A stretch of DNA of 14,353 nt from JADGGV01 sp035715725 (GTDB taxonomy: Bacteria; Gemmatimonadota; Gemmatimonadetes; Longimicrobiales; RSA9). The stretch lies in contig DASTKT010000227.1 in NCBI GenBank assembly GCA_035715725.1, positions 1 to 14,353 on the forward strand, given 5' to 3'. Shown piece by piece: positions 7,082-13,144 of the stretch. The position numbers and the translations under genes were made by a program. Numbering within the stretch: the first letter of the stretch is position 1; every line of letters starts with the position of its first letter. The notes under the pieces were generated by a model. That model ran no database searches and was not told where the DNA came from. It worked only from the letters and a program-made list of their open reading frames with translations.

Positions 7082-8437
7082 TCAGGGCGTGGGCGCCGTC
7101 CCCACCGTGACGGGCCCCAGCCCGTAGAGCTTCGCGGCGTTGTCGTGCAGCACCAGGCGGGCGATCTCGAGGGCGCGCGCCCGCGTGACCTCGCCGTCGC
7201 GCATCATCCCCGTGAGGGCGAGCGCGAGCGCCCGGCGCGCACTGGTCGTGGTGAGCCACGCCACCTCCTCCCAGCCGACCTGTCCCCCGATCTCGAACGC
7301 GTCCGTCGCGAACAGCACCTTCTCCGGGTACAGCTCGAGCCAGGTCCGGAGCACCTCGGCGAGCTGCCGCGGCGGCAGCATGAAGGACTGGTAGGAGAAG
7401 TCGGCGTACACGTTCGGCTTCCCGAGGAGGAGCGCGGTCTCCTTCGTGAACGGCCAGCCGCCGTGCACCAGGACGAACTTCGTGGCGCGCAGCGCCGGGT
7501 CGTCCACCGCGGACTCCAGGTTCGCCGGGCTCGAGCCGCGCAGGTCGAAGTACGCGCCGGCGCCGGCGCCGGTGTGGAAGTGGAGCGCCAGCCCGAGGCG
7601 CCCCGCTTCCCGCGCGATCTGCCGGAAGATGTAGTCGGACAGCAGCTTGTCCTCGGCCACGCTCGGCTCGCCGCCGGCGACGTAGCGGGCGTAGATCCGC
7701 GTCGCCTCCTCGGCCGGTGCCGGCTCGAAGTCCAGCCCCCGCAGATAGGCGGCCTCGAACTTCAGCGCCAGCACACCGCCCCGCCGCTGCCGCTCCAGCG
7801 TCGGCGTGACGACCCGCCCCAGGTACTCGTCCAGCGTCGGCGGCAGCGCGGCCACGCCGCTCTCCGCCAGGTAGCGCCGCAGCAGCTTCTCCTCGTTCGC
7901 GAAGAAGGCGCGCGCGTCGTTGTTCCGGCTCCGCAGCGACTCGGTGCCGACCGGGAAGAGCAGCGCATCCGCGTACGATGCCCAGCGAAACCGCGGCGCG
8001 GCCAGCCCACGCCCCATCGCGATGCGGTTGCCGATCATCGTCTCGATCCCGAGTCGGTCCAGCACCCACGCCGGGTAGTCGTCGCCTCGCTCCCGCCGCA
8101 CCCGCGCCCGCGCCGCAGCGACCTCCGCCACGTGCGCCGCGCTCATGTCCGTCCAGCGGTACCCCCACAGCTCCCGCCACGCCCCCACGAACTCCGGGTT
8201 CTCCGCGCTCATCCGCGCCGGGAGCGCGAACGGCTCCATCCCGTCCACCGGCAGCGCGTCGTACTCCGTGTCCGGCCGCTCGCCCGGGCGGACCACCGCG
8301 ACCACGTGCGAATGATTGTCCACCGCCTTGATCCGGGAGATCGCCGCGGCGAGCGCCGAGTCCGGCGCGAGCTGCGCGCGGGCGGGAACGGCCGTCGCCA
8401 TCAAGGCGACGCACAGCAGGACGAGGCTCCTGGGCAT
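7082..8437 (-). CDS. Secreted metal-dependent amidohydrolase
   Basis: A 451-residue protein with a Sec signal peptide (MPRSLVLLCVALMATAVPARA, cleavage probably after Ala21) and a TIM-barrel amidohydrolase core of the PF04909 type. Metal and catalytic residues are all visible in order: His42-x-His44 (DNHSH), a possible lysine at 226 (ALKFEA), His286/His288 (LHFHTG), His325 (LVHGGWP) and Asp379 (FATDA). The C-terminus NAAKLYGL is also family-typical. Such enzymes hydrolyse or decarboxylate small cyclic or carboxylate substrates; the substrate cannot be read from sequence. Export is unusual for a family with mostly cytoplasmic members. The start at 8437 is chosen because it begins the signal peptide; the longer ORF upstream crosses the promoter. 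No strong Shine-Dalgarno sequence is seen. It is transcribed divergently from the sulfotransferase gene. Confidence 0.85.
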   Translation of the reverse strand: MPRSLVLLCVALMATAVPARAQLAPDSALAAAISRIKAVDNHSHVVAVVRPGERPDTEYDALPVDGMEPFALPARMSAENPEFVGAWRELWGYRWTDMSAAHVAEVAAARARVRRERGDDYPAWVLDRLGIETMIGNRIAMGRGLAAPRFRWASYADALLFPVGTESLRSRNNDARAFFANEEKLLRRYLAESGVAALPPTLDEYLGRVVTPTLERQRRGGVLALKFEAAYLRGLDFEPAPAEEATRIYARYVAGGEPSVAEDKLLSDYIFRQIAREAGRLGLALHFHTGAGAGAYFDLRGSSPANLESAVDDPALRATKFVLVHGGWPFTKETALLLGKPNVYADFSYQSFMLPPRQLAEVLRTWLELYPEKVLFATDAFEIGGQVGWEEVAWLTTTSARRALALALTGMMRDGEVTRARALEIARLVLHDNAAKLYGLGPVTVGTAPTP

Positions 8438-8742
8438 CGACGACCATCCGAATGGGGAGATGCCTGCGGCGCCGGTTCGGCGCCCGCCCGGCGCGGTGGG
8501 GATCCCGTCCAAGATAGGAGCCGGCCGGGCGCGTTCAAGGCTCGGGACGCCCACGGGGCCGCCGGGGCGCCGGTACCGGGGTGTGTGTCCCGCGGCCCGC
8601 CGCGCGTTCTACTCGGGAGCGTCTCCCCGCGTCCTTCTCGCCTGCGATCTCTCAGTGGTGAGCCACCGCGCGGCGACGAACGCAGCGCGTGCCGCCACGG
8701 CGGCGGACGCGCCCGGGTCACCGAACCGAACCAGGGGGAGCG
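8438..8742. other. Divergent intergenic region, amidohydrolase / sulfotransferase
   Basis: About 305 bases between two divergently transcribed genes. On the minus side it contains a clear promoter for the amidohydrolase (8511-8538). On the plus side I cannot find a convincing -35/-10 pair for the sulfotransferase. The long ORFs that cross the region in both directions are shadows. Confidence 0.45.
8511..8538 (-). promoter_or_regulatory. Sigma70-type promoter of the amidohydrolase
   Basis: On the minus strand TTGAAC (8538-8533) is followed after 16 bp by TATCTT (8516-8511), about 75 bp before the amidohydrolase ATG. Both boxes stand out from very GC-rich surroundings. Confidence 0.55.
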
Positions 8743-10032
8743 ATGCCGGTCGATGCAGCGGCCGCCGGGTGGGGCAGAACACCGCCGGAGGACGTACGCG
8801 AGTGGGGGGAGGACCAGGGCGCGGACCACACGCCGCGCCGCGCGGCGCGGGGTCGCGGACCCGGCGAGGAGAGGCCGCGGGCGCGTCCATTCGCGATCCG
8901 CGCGCCGGTCCGGGGGACCGGCGCCGCGGCGCGGCTCGCGCGGGCGGCGTGCGGCGTGGCGGTGCTGCTCGGGCTGCCGGCGTGCAGCGAGTCGCCGATG
9001 GCGCCGGAGCGGGTGCCACTCGCCGACCTCCCCGCGGACCTGGCGGAGGTGACGTTGACGGCGGAGGGGACGCTGTCGGCGCCGTACGTCATGCTGGAGC
9101 TGGGGGCGACGGACGGCTTCAGCGGCTACGTCGCCGTGAACGGGGCGGGGCGCCCGGTGTGGTTCCACCGCACGGAGGGCACGCCGTTCGGGTTCGCGCG
9201 GCGGTCGAACGGCGACTTCGTGTTCCTGGACCGTGGCGCGGGGCTCGTCGAGGTGACGCCGGAGGACCGGGTCGTGCACCGGCTGGCGCAGGAGGAGCCG
9301 CCGGGCCGCTTCATTCACCACGACGTGGTGGTCACGCCGCGTAACACGGTGCTGTTCCTGGCCAGCGACTGGCGGGAGAGCGGGGGCCGGACGATCAACG
9401 GGGCGGCGGTCTGGGAGTGGGACCCGGAGCGCGGCACGGCGGTCCGGCGCTGGAGCGCGTTCGATGCGCTGGATCCGGTGGTGGACCGGGGGATCCGCTC
9501 GCTGGACGGCGACTGGCTGCACGAGAACTCGCTGGACGTGGGCCCGCGCGGCAACGTCGTGGTCAGCTTCAACTTCCTGAACCAGGCGATCTCGCTCTCG
9601 CCCGACTTCGAGCGCATCGAATGGCGGCTGGGCGGTCCGGCGGCGACGTACGCCGTGGCCGACGCGTTCAGCGGCCAGCACACGGCGCAGGAGATCGCGC
9701 CGGGGCGGGTGCTGCTCTTCGACAACGGCTTCGAGCGGCCGGCGCCCGGCTACTCGCGCGCGGCGGAGTACGCGCTGTCCGGCGACACGGCGCGCATCGT
9801 CTGGCAGTGGCGCCCCGAGAGGGACAACTGGGCGCGGGTCATCGGCAGCGCACGCCGGCTGCCGAACGGCAACACCCTCGTCGCGTTCGGCGTGCCGAAG
9901 GACCAGCCGCCCGGCTCGACGGGCCCGATCGAGGTCTTCGAGATCACGCCCGCGGGCCGCGTGACCTGGCACCTGACCATCTCGGGGCGCGTCGGGTTCA
10001 TGTACCGCGCGACGCCGCTGTACGGGTTCTGA
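8743..10032 (+). CDS. Arylsulfotransferase (ASST)-family lipoprotein
   Basis: A 429-residue protein with a beta-propeller-like body matching arylsulfotransferase-family proteins: repeated blades such as GRPVWFHRTEG, FIHHDVVVTPRNTVLFLASD (His202/203), DWLHENSLDVGPRGNVVVSF (His260), SGQHTAQEIAPGRVLLFDNG (His313) and RRLPNGNTLVAFG. Known members move sulfate between phenolic compounds without PAPS; many relatives are uncharacterised. A hydrophobic stretch ends in the lipobox LPAC with Cys81, so the mature protein should be lipid-anchored. The ATG at 8743 follows AGGGGGAG with 2-nt spacing. It leaves an unusually long Arg/Pro/Gly-rich n-region of about 60 residues before the signal helix, and I see no ATG, GTG or TTG start nearer the helix. 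Sulfotransferase activity is inferred, not shown. Confidence 0.8.
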   Translation: MPVDAAAAGWGRTPPEDVREWGEDQGADHTPRRAARGRGPGEERPRARPFAIRAPVRGTGAAARLARAACGVAVLLGLPACSESPMAPERVPLADLPADLAEVTLTAEGTLSAPYVMLELGATDGFSGYVAVNGAGRPVWFHRTEGTPFGFARRSNGDFVFLDRGAGLVEVTPEDRVVHRLAQEEPPGRFIHHDVVVTPRNTVLFLASDWRESGGRTINGAAVWEWDPERGTAVRRWSAFDALDPVVDRGIRSLDGDWLHENSLDVGPRGNVVVSFNFLNQAISLSPDFERIEWRLGGPAATYAVADAFSGQHTAQEIAPGRVLLFDNGFERPAPGYSRAAEYALSGDTARIVWQWRPERDNWARVIGSARRLPNGNTLVAFGVPKDQPPGSTGPIEVFEITPAGRVTWHLTISGRVGFMYRATPLYGF

Positions 10033-10056
10033 GGAGGGGACCGGCGACGGATTTGT

Positions 10057-10383
10057 TTCACCGCAGAGGCGCAGAGGGCGCGGAGAACGGCAACGGAAAG
10101 CCGGGCGGCGAAGCTTCGTCGGCGACCGAACGAATTTTCACTCACAGGGAGCAGGGGAGCTGGGGAGACCCGCTGGGGGCGGCGCGGGGGTCGTCGTAGC
10201 GGAAGCATCCTTTTTTGGGGTTGGACCGGTGAGACGAGGGTCACCGGTGCAACCCCAACTTCATTCCGTGGCGTCGGAGGCGGCGTAGCCCGGTTCCAAC
10301 TTCAGAATTGGATGCGTCTGCCGCGAAGCCTGATTCGCACCGGCTCCCGCCGTTCTCTGCGCCCTCTGCGCCTCTGCGGTGAA
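10057..10383. repeat. Intergenic element bounded by 35-bp inverted arms, between convergent genes
   Basis: Bases 10057-10091 and the complement of 10349-10383 agree at 34 of 35 positions. The arms consist of CGCAGAGG-type units with 8-9-nt period. They begin 24 bp after the sulfotransferase stop and end 7 bp before the phosphoesterase stop, so the element fills the whole convergent gap. The 257-bp interior has a GGGAGCAGGGGAG-like stretch near 10147-10160 and a strong hairpin at 10217-10256; it contains no gene. The same arm style recurs at 11798-11960. This type of purine-rich periodic intergenic repeat is seen in various bacterial genomes; mobility is unproven. Confidence 0.75.
10217..10256. 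other. Hairpin inside the intergenic element
   Basis: GGGGTTGGACCGGTGA (10217-10232) pairs with TCACCGGTGCAACCCC (10241-10256) with a single G-G mismatch and an 8-nt loop. It is preceded by six T's (10211-10216). On either strand the U-tract would be on the wrong side for a canonical terminator, though it would still be a strong RNA structure at the shared 3' end of two convergent transcripts. Confidence 0.6.
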
Positions 10384-10390
10384 CAAGTCG

Positions 10391-11281
10391 TTAGTGCGCG
10401 CCGTACCGGTGCGCCGACCGCAGCCGCAGCACCACGATCTCCGGCGGCACGCGGAAGCGCACGGGCAGGATGCTCGTGCCGGTGCCGGTGGCGACGAAGA
10501 GGTGGCGCCCGCCCTCGGCGATGTGGCCGGCCGCGTAGCGCTGGCCGTAGCGGGACGGGACGATGGGACGGCCGAGGAGGGGGAGCCGCACCTGTCCGCC
10601 GTGGGTGTGTCCGGCGATCGTGAGCGCGACCGCCGGCGGGACGCCCGGGAAGATGTCGGGGTTGTGGGTGAGGAGGAGCAACGGCCCGCCCGGCGGCGCG
10701 GCCGCCACCGCCCGGGCCACGTCCGCCCGCCCGGTCCAGAGGTCCGTCACGCCGGCCACCGCGAACCTGCGTCCGTCGGCGACGACGGCCGCCGCGGAGT
10801 CCCGGAGCACGACGATGCCGGCCGCCTCGAGGTCGCGTGCCACGCGGGCGGCATCGAGCCAGCCGTCGTGGTTGCCGAGCACGGCGAAGCGGCCGAGCGG
10901 CGCCCGCAGCTTCCCCAGCGCCGGCGCGATCGATTCCGGCGGCACGAAGCGGCCGCCCACGATCCCCTGGATGACGAGGTCGCCGAGCAGGACCACGAGG
11001 TCCGGGCGGCGGGCGTTCGTCCGGGCGACGATGCGCCGCAGCGTCGGCAGCCCGTGGAACGGCGAGCCGACGTGCAGGTCGGTGAGCACGGCGACGCGCA
11101 CGCCGTCGAGCTCCGCCGGCCAGCCGGGCAACCGCAGCTCGACCTCGGATTCCACGAGGCGCCGCGGCTCGACCCAGAGCGCCCAGGCGGCGCAGGCGAG
11201 GAGGACGGCGGCGGCGACCGCGAGCGCGACGACGAGGGCCGTCTGCAGGCGGGCACGGCGGCCGAGCCGGTCAGCAGCCAC
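10391..11281 (-). CDS. Membrane-anchored metallophosphoesterase (YaeI/YkuE-like)
   Basis: A calcineurin-like phosphoesterase of 296 residues with every metal-site motif: Asp68-x-His70 (LTDLHVG), Asp101 (LLGDLV), Asn137-His138 (GNHDGW), His206 (LTHNPD) and His225-x-His227 (AGHTHGGQV). A single hydrophobic helix at about residues 12-37 places the catalytic domain outside the inner membrane. Relatives of this layout act on lipid-linked substrates such as UDP-diacylglucosamine or related phosphodiesters, but this cannot be assigned here. The ORF extends to an ATG at 11386, but that would cross the divergent yhbY promoter. I prefer the GTG at 11281; another GTG at 11314 is possible. None has a good Shine-Dalgarno sequence. 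It converges on the sulfotransferase gene. Confidence 0.82.
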   Translation of the reverse strand: MAADRLGRRARLQTALVVALAVAAAVLLACAAWALWVEPRRLVESEVELRLPGWPAELDGVRVAVLTDLHVGSPFHGLPTLRRIVARTNARRPDLVVLLGDLVIQGIVGGRFVPPESIAPALGKLRAPLGRFAVLGNHDGWLDAARVARDLEAAGIVVLRDSAAAVVADGRRFAVAGVTDLWTGRADVARAVAAAPPGGPLLLLTHNPDIFPGVPPAVALTIAGHTHGGQVRLPLLGRPIVPSRYGQRYAAGHIAEGGRHLFVATGTGTSILPVRFRVPPEIVVLRLRSAHRYGAH

Positions 11282-11316
11282 GGGAGGCGCCGGCCGCCCC
11301 GGCCGTGGCCACACCC

Positions 11317-11344
11317 TTGCAGCGCGCGGCCGGCGAAGTACAGT
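11317..11344 (+). promoter_or_regulatory. yhbY: Sigma70-type promoter of yhbY
   Basis: TTGCAG (11317-11322), 16-bp spacer, TACAGT (11339-11344). The expected start of transcription is near 11351, leaving a leader of about 47 nt before the putative ATA start. The -10 lies in a GTAC-A-GTAC dyad, so TACTGT on the other strand (11345-11340) could serve the divergent phosphoesterase gene. Confidence 0.5.
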
Positions 11345-11397
11345 ACGGGCCGGCGCGCCCGCGACGGCCGCGCGCCACCTGGCCACGGGAGGACACC

Positions 11398-11697
11398 ATA
11401 GAGAAGCTGACGTCGAAGCAGCGGGCGTTCCTGAAGTCGCGCGCCCACTCGCTCAAGCCGCTCCACCAGGTCGGCCGCGAGGGCGTGACCGACGGGACCG
11501 TCCAGTCCGTGACGGAGTCGCTGAACACGCGCGAGCTGCTGAAGGTCAAGGTGCTGGAGGGCGCCCCGGCGAACGCGCGGGAGACCGGCGCGGCGCTCGT
11601 CGAGCGGATCCCGGACGCCCAACTCGTGCAGGTGATCGGGCGGACCGTGGTCGTCTACCGCCCGCACCCGGAGAAGCCGGAAATCCGGCTGCCGTAG
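11398..11697 (+). CDS. yhbY: YhbY-type CRM-domain RNA-binding protein, apparent ATA start
   Basis: A 99-residue CRS1-YhbY (CRM) domain protein that binds rRNA and assists large-subunit ribosome assembly. It covers the whole family: LTSKQRAFLKSRAHSLKPL, the GxxG-like loop VGREGVTDG, ELLKVKVLEG, then LVQVIGRTVVVYRP and a basic/hydrophobic tail ending IRLP. E. coli YhbY is 97 residues and begins just before the equivalent TxKQ segment. Here the best-placed start codon is ATA at 11398, five nt after a strong GGGAGG. No in-frame ATG exists upstream. GTG (11305) and TTG (11317) lie in or before the promoter and have no Shine-Dalgarno sequence. The gene therefore either starts at ATA or carries an ATG-to-ATA change or sequence error. 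A hairpin follows the stop. Confidence 0.88.
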   Translation: MEKLTSKQRAFLKSRAHSLKPLHQVGREGVTDGTVQSVTESLNTRELLKVKVLEGAPANARETGAALVERIPDAQLVQVIGRTVVVYRPHPEKPEIRLP

Positions 11698-11744
11698 CGC
11701 GCGTCAGCCTCCGCGGGCGACCCGGCGTTCGGAGGCGTCGCGCG
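11698..11744 (+). terminator. Hairpin after yhbY
   Basis: Directly after the TAG, CGCGCG...CCTCCG (11698-11713) pairs with CGGAGG...CGCGCG (11730-11744), leaving a small internal loop and a 16-nt apical loop. There is no U-tract. The position suggests a 3'-end structure for yhbY. Confidence 0.45.
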
Positions 11745-11797
11745 AACGCGAAGCGCGGCGCCAGCGCGAGTCTCGCGGGCGCCCGTACCTCCATCGA

Positions 11798-11960
11798 GTG
11801 TCACACGGAGACGCGAAGCCGCAGAGGGGGCGGCCGCAGCACCCCAGCGACACCCCCGGCCGCCTGCGCACGCCGGACACGACATCGAAGGGAGTTGCGC
11901 TCCCCGGCGTGCCTCCACCGCCCGGCGACTCTCCGTGTGCTCCGTGCGTCCGTGTGACAC
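11798..11960. repeat. Second intergenic element with inverted periodic arms, between convergent genes
   Basis: GTGTCACACGGA at 11798-11809 is exactly repeated in inverse orientation at 11949-11960. Inward of these the arms continue as diverged 8-9-nt units (ACACGGAG, CGCGAAGC, CGCAGAGG on the left; CGCACGGAG, CACACGGAG read inward on the right). The interior carries an 8-bp stem, GGCGGCCG (11829-11836) with CGGCCGCC (11857-11864). The element lies between yhbY (+) and the outer-membrane protein gene (-), the second convergent pair in 2 kb to hold such a structure. The flanking 11745-11797 and 11961-12064 show nothing else I can name. Confidence 0.65.
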
Positions 11961-12064
11961 ATTTCCGTTCCCGTCCCTGTCCCCCCGCCCGGGGAGCTTC
12001 CGCTTCGCGTCTCACCCGTCGAGCTCCCCCTCTTCGCGTGACGCCCCCTTCCGACGCCGTCCCC

Positions 12065-12694
12065 CTACTTCCGCTTCTCGTACCTCAGCCCGAACTCGAA
12101 GAGCGTCGCCGTCTTCAGGTCGCGGTTCGCCTGGAAGGTGTCGGTCTGCTTGGAGTCGAGCGGGAAGAAGAGGCGCTCGCGGCCGGCCACGAGGAAACGG
12201 AGCGGCAGCGACTCGAAGGGGACGAACTGGACCTCGAGCGCGACGCCACCGCCGCCGAGCGGCCCGGTATCGGAGACCTCGTCGCCGGCCACGGCGCCGT
12301 CGAGGCCGACGTGCTTGTCCTTCAGGATCGACGCGCCGACCTCGGGCGTGACGAGGAGGCCGAAGCGGTCGTGCCAGACGGCCTTGAGCGGCGCGCCGAC
12401 GAAGAGCGAGTGGAGCTGCGCGGTCGACTTGACGCGGCCCGTACCGCACACCGGCTGCTCGGGAATGCACGCCAGGTCCTCGCGCGTGCGGGCATGGCGG
12501 AGGTAATCGTAGCGCACCTGGACCGGCGCCGTGCGGAACCAGGCGGTCAGCCCGAGGAAGCGCTTCAGGTCCGGGTGATCGGCGACGCCGCCGGTCCCGC
12601 CGAGGCCGATCTCCTGCGCGGCGCCCGCGCCGGGGAGCGAAAGCGCGGCCAGCACACCCAGCACTCCGATCCCGAACCTCACTCCTCGTTTCAT
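12065..12694 (-). CDS. Probable outer-membrane beta-barrel protein, hypothetical
   Basis: A 209-residue exported protein. Residues 1-26 (MKRGVRFGIGVLGVLAALSL then PGAGA-AQ) form a Sec signal peptide. The mature part alternates polar and hydrophobic residues in short strands with Gly-rich turns (for example FGLLVTPEVGAS, LGGGGVALEVQFVPF and LPLRFLVAGRERLFF). It ends in an aromatic-containing strand FEFGLRYEKRK, as in small outer-membrane barrels. Two cysteines, Cys76 and Cys83, in ACIPEQPVCG could form an extracellular disulfide loop. The start is supported by GGGAG 8 nt before the ATG. I do not recognise a specific family. It stands downstream of the truncated gene at 12814 and converges on yhbY. 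Confidence 0.65.
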   Translation of the reverse strand: MKRGVRFGIGVLGVLAALSLPGAGAAQEIGLGGTGGVADHPDLKRFLGLTAWFRTAPVQVRYDYLRHARTREDLACIPEQPVCGTGRVKSTAQLHSLFVGAPLKAVWHDRFGLLVTPEVGASILKDKHVGLDGAVAGDEVSDTGPLGGGGVALEVQFVPFESLPLRFLVAGRERLFFPLDSKQTDTFQANRDLKTATLFEFGLRYEKRK

Positions 12695-12780
12695 TCCGTC
12701 ATCTCCCTCGTCCCATGGAACTCGCCCCGGGCCGCGGCGCCCGGCGGCGGCCGGGCCGGCAAGGCCCGTTCCGTCCTGCG

Positions 12781-12800
12781 GCCGGCGTCGACGCGCCGGC
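12781..12800 (-). terminator. Weak hairpin downstream of the 12814 gene
   Basis: GCCGGC (12781-12786) pairs with GCCGGC (12795-12800) around GTCGACGC. It lies 13 bp after the stop of the small gene on the minus strand. The six-bp stem is short and this region is full of GC palindromes. Confidence 0.2.
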
Positions 12801-12813
12801 GCGCACGCCCGGC

Positions 12814-13089
12814 TCACCGGGCCCACCGCATCCTGACGCGCTCGGCGATCAGCCGCTCGAGCGCCGTGTTGTTCGCCGAGCCGCACGCGACGCCGGAACC
12901 GCCATATTCCACCGGCGGTCCGTGCCCTTCGACATGGGACTCGATGCGCGAGGCGGCGGGGTCCGGCACGACCGCGCCGATGACCGTGAGCCGCCCCTGG
13001 TACATGTCGGCGTTCGGCCCGGCGGGGCCGCTGCCGCAGTCGACGACGCGGGACAGCCGCTCGCCGTCGATGATGCGCGGAGGCTTCAC
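12814..13089 (-). pseudogene. Likely 5'-truncated gene for a small exported protein (C-terminal half)
   Basis: A 91-residue reading frame with clearly protein-like composition: IIDGERLSRVVDCGSGPAGP, then NADMYQGRLTVIGAVVP, a 'VESHVEGHGPPV'-like strand, and GVACGSANNTALERLIAERV. Cys18 and Cys69 could pair. I associate this pattern (L..GE.LS...DCG...G.NA..Y, then C.ST..LE.RI) with the C-terminal half of small secreted or lipoprotein hypotheticals of Gemmatimonadota. Those normally have a signal peptide and another 80-100 residues in front. Here the first start-like codon (GTG 13089) has no Shine-Dalgarno sequence. The reading frame upstream is only Arg/Ala/Pro-rich up to the stop of the next gene at 13145, so the front half seems lost. 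It may still be a short functional protein. Confidence 0.45.
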
Positions 13090-13144
13090 CTGCTGCGCGC
13101 CGGACGGCCGCGCGGACGCGGCGCGCCGGCGCGGGCCGCATCGG

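Noticed and set aside
6335..9052. A 905-codon plus-strand ORF and similar long ORFs (3567-5525 plus, 1589-3679 plus, 8401-9972 minus)
   Set aside because: They lie antisense to, or in another frame of, genes with clear family motifs. Their translations are dominated by Arg, Ala, Pro, His and Val without any recognisable domain, as expected of shadows in GC-rich DNA.
10217..10256. Classical intrinsic terminator
   Set aside because: The T-run precedes the stem on the plus strand and becomes an A-run after it on the minus strand, so the U-tract is on the wrong side in both directions.
10057..10383. Integron attC site or insertion sequence
   Set aside because: There is no integrase or transposase ORF, no attC core sites were recognised, and no clear target-site duplication flanks the arms.
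10391..11386. ATG at 11386 as phosphoesterase start
   Set aside because: It has no Shine-Dalgarno sequence, would add a 35-residue Arg/Pro-rich tail before the membrane helix, and lies within the yhbY ribosome-binding region and upstream of the shared promoter zone.
11305..11397. GTG at 11305 as the start of yhbY (130 residues)
   Set aside because: It has no Shine-Dalgarno sequence, adds 31 Arg/Pro-rich residues absent from the family, and lies upstream of the likely promoter.
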